DNA from: Amorphophallus konjac
Taxonomy: Eukaryota > Streptophyta > Magnoliopsida > Alismatales > Araceae
DNA length: 64,000 bases
Assembly: GCA_022559845.1 (NCBI GenBank)
Contig: CM040129.1
Location: 496,001 to 560,000, forward strand
Direction of reading: 5' to 3'
Shown here: positions 61,701 through 64,000 of the stretch, in pieces
How positions within the stretch are numbered: position 1 is the first letter of the stretch
How the letters are laid out: every line of letters starts with the position of its first letter
Position numbers and translations under genes: made by a program
Notes under the pieces: generated by a model
What the model was told of the DNA's origin: nothing
The model's input: only the letters and a program-made list of their open reading frames with translations
Databases searched by the model: none

Positions 61701-64000
61701 TTATTAAAACCTTTTATTCTTCTGTCTTTTGTGTTTTCAGTAGTATCCTTGACAATCTACTATGAATATGTTCAGGAGATGTGCACTTTCTTGCCACTGA
61801 TTTTCCTTGTTGCTTCATTTTCTTGAATTGCTTTGTTCTACAACCTTTCCCTTTTTGGCTCTGGAGACAATCTTTCGGTTCTTTATCTTGGGATATATTA
61901 AAAGATGTGCAGATGTCATTATTACTATTCTTTGTGAATTCCAATGAAACTCTCCAATGTCTTTCCTCTTATCTTCTACTCTCATTTGTTAATCTAATAC
62001 TGCAATAGTGATATCTGATCCTTTTAGTCATTATCGGCAAATAACAAGCTATACATGATTTTGTTTGTCTAGTTGAGTAGACTAATACTTTATCATGAAA
62101 CATCATAACCTCAGATTGGTTTCTTAAAATTGCTGCTTCCGACTACTGTACCTTTTACAGCTTCTGGGCTTTACGGCCTGACTGCTGGGATAGGTTTCAT
62201 TTCATTAAGTGTACTTTCTGCATCTGTGTGCTTCCAGTCATCTTGCCAAGTATTTCTTTTCATCTCATTCCATCACAGAAATACTTTGTTTTTGGTTTGA
62301 TTGTAATGTCTCTCAAAATTTGTCCTTCATTTGTCTCAACTCCCAAAGCATCAATGATTCTAAAATGAATATAAAAGCTACACCTTGTAAATCATGTAAA
62401 GGGCTGATGTTCATTGAGTAAGATGAAGTAAATCAATGGAAGAAGGGAGATCGTAAATAATAATGTGATTTTGTCATAAACATTGGATGAGATGGTCTTC
62501 ATCTGAAGCATCATTGGTTACTGCTTGGAGTTTCCTAAAATCTAATCATTTTACTAGAAGTAAAAGAATTGATGTAGTAGTCAACTTTTCTTGAACATGG
62601 GGAATCTAAATGTTTTTGTTTGGAAGGTGGGGAAACCTAAAAGTTTTGGTTGCCATGCCATGGCAACTGCTTGGAGGTTAACTAGGAAGACTGTTGGTAT
62701 GGCAACTGCTTGGAGGTTAACTAGGAAGACTGTTGGTGATGATGAAATACATAAGGTTAATTGCATAACTGCTAAATATGCTATTCCCTGTCCTTTTTTC
62801 TTGATAAATCCATATTCAGTTTCACTGAGCGTTGTTTACAAGCATATTGGAAGCCACTTTATCTCTAGTTCTCTTGCAGTAATTTGCAACAAATCCTCGT
62901 CGGTGCCTGACCATTGGTATAGGACATTAGAAGAGAGGGAAAAAAAAATCTTTCATGGAATAGATGTAGTGGCAGCTAAGCATAATCTCCAACAGGAGGC
63001 AATCCGGACAGTCCTCTGAGCAATTTATACACTCAAAAATCAAGTCAACTTCCTCCATTACTGTCCATTTAAATAATTTTCTGGTTGCAATACTATGTTT
63101 GCATGTAAGACTCCACTTTTTCACCAGAAGTCTACCTATCCTTTTTGGCATTGGATATTCCCCCGATGATTGCATACTCTCTCATGTTTCATGCTTGATT
63201 TATGCACAAGACTCTTTTTTTGTTGACAATGTTTTAATTTGTTCTTATTTATGTTATCTGGGCAGATGCTGTCAATGCGGAATGGCCTTAGTCTTCAATC
63301 CATGTATCTTCCCAGTACCTTGCAGACTTTGCAAGCTTCACAGACCCGTTTGGGGCTTGGTGTCGATAACGGATCACTAGTAAACATGGGAGTGGGAATA
63401 ATACCTGTGAATCAACAATCTTCAGCACAAAACTCATTTGAAATGTCAAAGCATTGCACACCATCCCATCAGCACATGATGCCTGGTGCAGCTATCACTA
63501 ATGCGGTCTCTTCTATTGGGATGGAGGCATCACAGTTTCATCATGGATCTTTTCCATTTTCCTTGCCTCCTGAGGTATATGATTTCTTGTCTTGGAGTTG
63601 GAATTGGTGAAATCATAGAATTGCTTACCAAAGGCGATGTGCCGAGTAGGGTGATTTTACAAATTTCAACTTTTACTTAATCATATAGTTTCAATTAACT
63701 CTGGCCTGTTTTGTGTTGTGAAGGAGATGTATAAAGAAGATATGGTGCGGCAATGTCAGTTAGGTTCGGGTCATGTGGCAAGGAACATGTCTGGTAGGTC
63801 AAATTAGCCATATGCATATGCCATGTCCGATATATACCTTACAGGCTCTGAGAGCTCAAGTCTTCTCTTTTGCAGGTAATGAAATGAAGTCCATGAACAC
63901 TGCTGCTTTACCATTTGAGGGGCAAGCATCATCACTTGCTGGAGCTGACCATCTTGAGGCATGCATGCTGAGCTGTGGAAGGTCAGAAGATGTCTCATCA
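19369..64000 (+). CDS. SPT: SPATULA/ALCATRAZ-type bHLH transcription factor, split by a 43 kb intron, runs off the window
   Basis: Exons: 19369-19704, 19813-19911, 20060-20125, 20197-20262, 63266-63574, 63724-63793, 63876 to beyond 64000. Residues 112-122 are acidic (EEGAEVSEE). The bHLH spans exons 2-4: KRSRAAEVHNLSEK, RRRSRINEKMKALQNLIPN, then TDKASMLDEAIEYLKQLQL. The DNA-contact residues H, E and R of HNLSEKRRR are intact, predicting E-box/G-box binding. Exon 5 continues MLSMRNGLSLQSMYLP, the wording that follows the bHLH in SPATULA proteins, in phase, which ties the far exons to the same gene. SPATULA-type factors act in the nucleus in carpel and fruit development. An in-frame TGA at 19357-19359 bounds the start at ATG 19369 or 19372. 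The low-complexity N-terminus is weakly conserved. SPATULA versus ALCATRAZ is uncertain; the long C-terminus favours SPATULA. Confidence 0.9.
19813..19911 (+). CDS. SPT: SPT-like exon 2 (acidic stretch and basic region)
   Basis: 33 codons; acceptor TTTGCAG before 19813, donor GTGCCT at 19912. Ends with the first half of the DNA-binding basic region, RAAEVHNLSEK. Confidence 0.92.
20060..20125 (+). CDS. SPT: SPT-like exon 3 (basic region, helix 1)
   Basis: 22 codons; acceptor TTGAAG before 20060, donor GTTAGT at 20126, phase 0. Encodes RRRSRINEKMKALQNLIPN and SNK. Confidence 0.93.
20197..20262 (+). CDS. SPT: SPT-like exon 4 (loop end, helix 2)
   Basis: 22 codons; acceptor TTGGTAG before 20197, donor GTGAGT at 20263, phase 0. 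Encodes TDKASMLDEAIEYLKQLQL and QVQ. The next residues of the protein lie 43 kb away. Confidence 0.93.
20286..22173 (+). other. intron sequence left of the nest
   Basis: T-rich, no coding potential and no recognised repeat. Open frames up to 96 codons on either strand have no domain signature. Confidence 0.5.
22174..22430 (+). repeat. copia 5' LTR (257 bp)
   Basis: Starts TGTGGAGAAGTGAGCAG, ends TTGTTTCTCACA. An ATTAATATAAAC segment (near 22314) could be its TATA region. Pairs with 59190-59436. Confidence 0.88.
22431..22442 (+). other. copia primer binding site (mutated)
   Basis: TATCATCAGAGC directly follows the LTR, two changes from the plant copia consensus TGGTATCAGAGC. Confidence 0.75.
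22632..22922. mobile_element. Tourist-like MITE (PIF/Harbinger type), 291 bp
   Basis: Flanked by TTA at 22629-22631 and 22923-22925. The terminal inverted repeats are GGCCCTGTTTGATTGG at the left and GGGCCTGTTTGTTTGG (complement) at the right, continuing imperfectly to GGATAAGC. It has no coding capacity. It is inserted in the copia leader; removing it restores GGCTGCACCCTTAGGGTTTT. Confidence 0.85.
23259..24100 (+). pseudogene. copia gag (degraded)
   Basis: Starts MVDNQSTITEMSSP with early stops. Then KLTEHNYPSWAVMAELYIAG, WLLNFVSPGI, TADMWKTLASLYS and FLYQLTYNIHELKHGSLSV follow the copia gag order. The knuckle near 24048-24090 reads CEH, stop, GRTNYYSDFCW: the second cysteine is now TGA. 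Fragments lie in two frames. Confidence 0.87.
24340..24680 (+). pseudogene. copia protease region (degraded)
   Basis: IDLGATDHMTG is the protease active site with Ser changed to Leu in DSG. It is followed by DKVTIADGTHATVASK and a linker (PSLSINLLSISCLTKQL) leading to the pre-integrase segment. Confidence 0.85.
24720..25760 (+). pseudogene. copia integrase, split by an insertion
   Basis: HFRLGHFSFHSLRVLFPS, HSDVWGPS, YFITFIDDYSHCS and KVIRSDNARKYF are seen before 25160. QIGVVERKNRYLLEIARALL and PTSMLYLDKSLFS follow after 25491. The core is interrupted by the element at 25162-25490 and by several stops. Confidence 0.88.
25162..25490. mobile_element. CCGAAACCG-rich palindromic element, copy 1 (329 bp)
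   Basis: Flanked by the 8 bp direct repeat TCAAGATG (25154-25161 and 25491-25498). Ends are inverted repeats, GGTTGGCAGTATCGG at left and GGATGGCAGTGTCGG (complement) at right. Most of the body is built from GGTTTCGG and CCGAAACC in both orientations. A 22 bp core (25247-25268, ACACTGTAGCAGGTCC...) occurs exactly, inverted, in copy 2. It has no coding capacity; the open frame through it is an artefact of the repeats. The superfamily is uncertain; an 8 bp duplication would fit hAT. Confidence 0.8.
26190..26495 (+). pseudogene. copia reverse transcriptase, N-terminal fragment
   Basis: YPISKSVNYFRISPHYRTIL, VSIPNSFSELVKDSN, MEEVLSALI and VYTIKYNAEGVIQRYKARLL are the standard lead-in to copia RT. 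The match stops after 26495. No catalytic RT motif is present here or elsewhere in this element. Confidence 0.85.
26634..26855 (+). repeat. three diverged units of 70-85 bp
   Basis: Each unit reads CCATGGGCATTTTGTCAAA-like, GTGGGCGGCACAAA-like, then GACAAAATCAAGCTTTTAACTT or similar. Starts are near 26634, 26719 and 26786. Confidence 0.7.
27060..27500 (+). repeat. GC-rich tandem array, units of about 85 bp
   Basis: Repeats the theme GGGGGGACCCCCGGTCAA..CCCACCGGGGGTGGCCCC separated by CTCTTGTCGCTATTGCT-like text, four to five units. Long G runs (up to about 14) make exact lengths unreliable. Confidence 0.8.
27501..27854. other. low-complexity junction between two LTR fragments
   Basis: A/G-rich and G-run sequence with no gene. 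The minus open frame at 27416-27805 is proline-rich only because of poly-G tracts. Confidence 0.4.
28874..32572 (-). repeat. solo LTR, 3.7 kb, Ty3/gypsy-like
   Basis: Ends are TGTCACGCCCCG and GGGGTGCTACA (TG...CA), flanked by the 5 bp duplication CTCGG (28869-28873 and 32573-32577). Removing it joins the two halves of the surrounding LTR. A TATAAATA box on the minus strand near 31970-31977 gives the orientation. It has no internal gag or pol. A run of CAGAATAAC-type short repeats lies at 29560-29660. The TGTCACGCCCCG start is common among plant gypsy LTRs; the lineage was not assigned. Confidence 0.8.
32820..33045. repeat. GC-rich palindromic array GGGGTC-N(3-4)-GACCCC
   Basis: At least five near-palindromes of the form CGGGGTCATTTGACCCCGG, interleaved with GGGCGGGTCCGCCC words. 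It lies just upstream of the minus-strand TATA box at 32701-32693. Confidence 0.85.
33240..34260 (+). pseudogene. Tat-like gag N-terminal half, extra partial copy
   Basis: SIARVSIFDRMGAPVYQ, KKRRVVQMSEAGD, and a stretch ending just before PKLQKFD parallel the gag at 35600-36480 (SVFDRVG, LTKKRVF, PKVPKLQKLNGQ). It ends abruptly at about 34250, where LTR sequence begins. A fragment of a second, related element or a recombination product. Confidence 0.7.
34250..34737 (+). repeat. 5' LTR remnant (last ~490 bp) of the Tat-like gypsy element
   Basis: Matches 58585-59072 along its whole length (AAACATACCCCTACCA, CCCCAAGAGGTGTTAAAAT, GGAAGCCAATTACRGTCGTTG, CTCTTC..ATTCCGTGTTCA). The next bases, GACTGGCACGTCCGGTGAG, occupy the primer binding site position; the tRNA was not assigned. 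Confidence 0.8.
34887..35456 (+). CDS. retrotransposon 5' open frame of unknown function
   Basis: A 189-codon open frame, uninterrupted, just downstream of the LTR remnant and ahead of gag. It starts MAITNRTMAGVTYGPQV and is later rich in basic residues (GQRRNRKDRRLVV). I recognise no domain. Tat elements can carry extra 5' reading frames or a long gag leader, so this may be either. The ATG is the first in the frame. Confidence 0.4.
   Translation: MAITNRTMAGVTYGPQVIANHARFGYLATSIVFGDFLMAVGSPYFLGVVLVAEDEVVAPTPTSVEDTKPLVPTIGRVFSVNQVTVSATPAQQGQRRNRKDRRLVVATSRSGKAVMVGDLRIRLDGGEPIMPWDKHILTIPISIRFELLRQAREDKAELKKSNASVTNRGQMCQSKFAVLKSKIGGNLTS
35600..37100 (+). pseudogene. gypsy gag (degraded)
   Basis: Conserved gag core at 36430-36830: PKVPKLQKLNGQGSPHEHMA, TSLTSTTFQWYARL, WADMQKFADRF and LRQRKDKIALDFIKQWRD. 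An N-terminal variable part runs from about 35600. Stops split it into several frames (36178-36402, 36396-36890, 36824-37096). Confidence 0.85.
37210..38040 (+). pseudogene. gag C-terminal region with duplicated zinc-knuckle-like motif
   Basis: YYVYHRMLGHTIEDCYILK (37230-37290) and YCLYHRSIRHVIHDCHTFK (37876-37935) are two versions of one motif, each followed by LI and an ISPPQPH-like phrase. The second keeps the first Cys; the first has Tyr there. This duplicates a Cys/His metal-binding unit. Confidence 0.65.
38115..39420 (+). pseudogene. gag-pol spacer, function unknown
   Basis: Contains a 123-codon open frame (39043-39414; LQKLIDELEEYTPPRL, ITWKRFECKARLINWLREM) and decayed text. No known domain is recognised. 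The position is between gag and protease. Confidence 0.45.
40090..40420 (+). pseudogene. gypsy aspartic protease (degraded)
   Basis: INRILIDVGAAVNIVPL is the protease active-site segment with Ser changed to Val in DSG. About 70 codons on, YKMVLGRPWLH is the conserved flap/C-terminal motif. Stops interrupt it. Confidence 0.85.
41283..42515 (+). pseudogene. gypsy reverse transcriptase, split by an insertion
   Basis: LNKMLNVNFIEP, NIVLVKKNGRV and FRDLNKVCPKDDLSIPNI lie before 41676. After the insert come MTTGHEALSFMDGSSSYNQI, PKGVFNYKMMLFGLKNAGAT, and the catalytic ECYVDDLVVKTK (YVDD at about 42217-42228). The thumb region continues to 42510. The catalytic Asp pair is intact but frameshifts and the insert disable it. 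Confidence 0.9.
41675..41978. mobile_element. CCGAAACCG-rich palindromic element, copy 2 (~304 bp)
   Basis: Inserted in the RT coding sequence, duplicating ATTGAAACAA (41667-41676 and 41979-41988; true duplication 8-10 bp, ends overlap by chance). Ends are GGATGACAGTATCGG and, on the other strand, GGTTGGCAGTATCGG. The 22 bp core of copy 1 is present exactly at 41912-41933 in inverse orientation. The target codons before and after join to restore the RT reading phrase. Confidence 0.82.
42518..43006 (+). pseudogene. gypsy RNase H (degraded)
   Basis: One open stretch of 162 codons: KGAPFLWDEECQKALEQIKE, SSGSLLAQINEEG, RYSPMEKVCLPLVFAVKKLR and SKCNPLKFLLSQPVLSGRLG. This is the usual gypsy RNase H directly after RT. 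Confidence 0.85.
43140..43600 (+). pseudogene. second RNase H domain (Tat-type)
   Basis: LSFWELYFDNASR, NEVEYEALIIGLQLALEM, MKVYGDSQLVIRQVLGDY and GHIPRRNNSQADVLAKL have the layout of an archaeal/plant-type RNase H: substrate strand Asp, mid Glu, then GDSQLV and the NSQAD end. A second RNase H here is diagnostic of the Tat lineage. One frame shift lies near 43300. Confidence 0.85.
43780..44952 (+). pseudogene. gypsy integrase (degraded)
   Basis: HEVHSGLCGAHQ and a YTRTCHRRQ remnant form the zinc-binding part. Then come VPTWPFMD, GIDIVGPLPL, FILAVTNYFF, SDNDTSFKNKIVYAL, LKANGLAETFANI and DWGKKVHEVLWAYQT of the catalytic core. The C-terminal segment is WPGPYIVQTVYEGGVYMV. Several stops are present. 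Confidence 0.88.
45001..45235 (+). repeat. direct repeat flanking the minisatellite, left copy
   Basis: CTTAAAATATTGGTGTCCC, GGGCAACTAAGGGTAAAA, then a series of AAAACCCGAAAGGGC-like words. Matches 46170-46396 in order. Confidence 0.75.
45395..46125 (+). repeat. minisatellite, units of about 50-55 bp
   Basis: The core CTTGGCTACAAACCACAAAGGTCAGC recurs about ten times (near 45408, 45462, 45513, 45566, 45615, 45897, 45951, 46001, 46050), with variable spacers. The LINE tail at 45663-45889 interrupts it. It lies between pol and the antisense gene. The spacing and spacers are irregular, so it is not a CRISPR. Confidence 0.88.
45663..45889 (+). mobile_element. 5'-truncated LINE tail (227 bp)
   Basis: Ends in an A run after GTGGTACCATCCACTTTTC and is flanked by the 10 bp duplication ACAAATCCTT (45653-45662 and 45890-45899). 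The text (GTATAGGCTTTTGCTTTTGG, TACTTGTACTTTCATTTTC) is 3' UTR-like, with no coding sequence. Truncation plus poly(A) plus duplication indicates target-primed reverse transcription. Confidence 0.78.
46170..46396 (+). repeat. direct repeat flanking the minisatellite, right copy
   Basis: Partner of 45001-45235, same orientation, moderately diverged (CTTAAAATATTGATGCCC, GGCGACTAAGGGTAAAA). Confidence 0.75.
47124..49985 (-). repeat. solo LTR, about 2.9 kb, gypsy-like, right end approximate
   Basis: Starts TGTCACGCCCCGA like the solo LTR at 28874 and shares internal order with it: CTACCTGAAAAAT..., GCTCAGTAGGRATTA, GGTCGC-rich middle, then a minus-strand TATAAATAG near 49746-49737. It interrupts the antisense gene. 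No matching target duplication was found, so the right end (about 49975-49990) is uncertain. Confidence 0.6.
52196..52546 (-). repeat. near-identical tandem duplication in the PMD gene, unit 1
   Basis: 351 bp starting GATTTGATAAAACTTGGG; followed immediately by unit 2 with only a handful of substitutions. It is much less diverged than the surrounding decay. Confidence 0.95.
52547..52899 (-). repeat. near-identical tandem duplication in the PMD gene, unit 2
   Basis: Second unit, about 353 bp, with a 2 bp insertion in CATAATATATGTCAC. It breaks the coding order of the antisense gene. Confidence 0.95.
54928..54936 (+). other. polypurine tract of the gypsy element
   Basis: TGGGGGGCA immediately precedes the 3' LTR start TGTTGAGCC; this is the expected second-strand primer site. 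Confidence 0.65.
55500..55850 (+). repeat. palindromic array in U3, units of about 60-65 bp
   Basis: Alternates TAGGTCC-ATG-GGACCTA and GGGGTC-GATT / AATCGACCCC palindromes in five to six units, ending about 10-20 bp before CTATAAATACCCC. Confidence 0.85.
55856..55864 (+). promoter_or_regulatory. LTR TATA box
   Basis: CTATAAATA just after the palindromic array. The same arrangement recurs at about 57114 in the second LTR. Confidence 0.6.
56381..58415 (+). repeat. solo LTR of the same family nested in the 3' LTR (2,035 bp)
   Basis: Starts TGTTGAACCCATTTATTTTC, ends CATGTTAAACA, flanked by TTTAC (56376-56380) and CTTAC (58416-58420), one mismatch. Its size, start, U3 array, TATAAATA (about 57114), R-region TGTGCTTTGTG words and U5 parallel the host LTR. 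Confidence 0.78.
56785..57095 (+). repeat. tandem array GGTTTGGACCGGTTAAACCCC, units of about 30-37 bp
   Basis: About ten units; the first two are nearly identical 37-mers, later ones are shorter and diverged. Ends shortly before CTCTATAAATAC. Confidence 0.9.
58477..58570 (+). repeat. 27 bp tandem repeat, about three units
   Basis: GAGCCTAGAAATTAYCAAAATGTCTCTG repeated with few changes, in the U5 part of the outer LTR. Confidence 0.85.
59073..59189 (+). pseudogene. copia pol C-terminal tail
   Basis: NVKSQDQAVDLFTKILIEAQ, MLSKLGMCDIYAGLEGSVE is the standard end of copia RNase H. It is collinear with the fragment ending at 26495 and is followed by the purine tract TTGAGGGGAG (59180-59189). 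Confidence 0.88.
59190..59436 (+). repeat. copia 3' LTR (247 bp)
   Basis: Starts TGTTGAGAAATGAGCAG, ends CTTGTTTCTCACA. Aligns end to end with 22174-22430, differing by scattered substitutions and CT-run length. Confidence 0.9.
59442..63265 (+). other. intron sequence right of the nest
   Basis: No gene and no recognisable transposon. Moderately AT-rich, with a 39 bp tandem duplication at 62660-62737. The open frame there (62591-63019) has no domain signature. Confidence 0.5.
62660..62737 (+). repeat. perfect 39 bp tandem duplication
   Basis: ATGGCAACTGCTTGGAGG...CTGTTGGT occurs twice back to back without differences. Confidence 0.95.
63266..63574 (+). CDS. SPT: SPT-like exon 5
   Basis: 103 codons; acceptor TGGGCAG before 63266, donor GTATAT at 63575, phase 0. 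MLSMRNGLSLQSMYLP directly continues the bHLH. Then a Gln/Ser/Met-rich stretch and HHGSFPFSLPPE follow. Confidence 0.9.
63724..63793 (+). CDS. SPT: SPT-like exon 6
   Basis: 70 bp; acceptor TTGTGAAG before 63724, donor GTAGGT at 63794, phase 1. Encodes EMYKEDMVRQCQLGSGHVAR and NMS. Confidence 0.78.
63876..64000 (+). CDS. SPT: SPT-like exon 7 (partial)
   Basis: Acceptor TTTTGCAG before 63876; phase 1 continues G-NEMKSMNTAALPFEGQ to SEDVSS at the window edge. No stop before 64000. Confidence 0.78.

Larger units (their letters stand above)
20263..63265 (+). other. SPT-like intron 4, 43,003 bp, filled with nested retrotransposons
   Basis: Donor GTGAGT and acceptor TATCTGGGCAG are canonical and phase 0 on both sides. 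Removing the copia element and everything inside it (22174-59436) leaves about 5.7 kb of older intron. Confidence 0.9.

Noticed and set aside
62591..63019. 142-codon open frame just before SPT-like exon 5
   Set aside because: Contains the 39 bp DNA duplication, has no domain and no splice logic linking it to the gene.

Overview
The window is nuclear DNA from a flowering plant with a large, repeat-rich genome. The evidence is plant-specific gene families (a proton pump interactor-like gene and a SPATULA-type bHLH gene), GT-AG introns, and many plant-type LTR retrotransposons, MITEs and SINEs. The species cannot be read from the sequence. All gene calls rest on my reading of translations and splice signals; no database search was run.

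Layout. (1) 1-3200: leftward Ty1/copia retrotransposon, cut by the window edge, with a 353 bp LTR and an initiator-Met-type primer binding site. (2) 4527-9829: rightward seven-exon PROTON PUMP INTERACTOR (PPI1)-like gene, about 630 residues, with a C-terminal membrane anchor. Its 2.7 kb intron 4 carries a tRNA-related SINE and other repeats. (3) 9830-19368: no gene seen. It holds a MITE, two copies of an interspersed repeat around a minisatellite, a tandem 0.35-0.4 kb duplication with tRNA-like boxes, microsatellites, and the upstream region of the next gene. (4) 19369 to beyond the window: SPATULA/ALCATRAZ-type bHLH gene. Exons 1-4 are at 19369-20262, exons 5-7 at 63266-64000, separated by one intron of 43,003 bp.

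The giant intron is a nest. Its own sequence is 20263-22173 and 59437-63265, about 5.7 kb. A rightward copia element occupies 22174-59436: 5' LTR 22174-22430, 3' LTR 59190-59436. Its reverse transcriptase is broken at about 26495 and it resumes at 59073. The 32.6 kb between is LTR-retrotransposon material. The best-preserved part is a decayed Ty3/gypsy element of the Tat type (two RNase H domains) with sense gag-pol at 34737-44952. Downstream of pol it has a minisatellite and an antisense plant mobile domain gene (54727 down to 46771), then a roughly 2.1 kb LTR ending at 59072. Solo LTRs (28874-32572, 47124 to about 49985, 56381-58415), a LINE tail (45663-45889), a Tourist-like MITE (22632-22922) and two copies of an unusual CCGAAACCG-rich element (25162-25490 and 41675-41978) are inserted at deeper levels.

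The two host genes are independent, both on the plus strand. The least ordinary items are the retroelement with an antisense plant mobile domain gene, the palindrome-word insertion element found twice in opposite orientations, the GC-rich palindromic arrays beside TATA boxes in related LTRs, and the 43 kb intron that must be removed to join the bHLH domain to the C-terminal half of the SPATULA-like protein.
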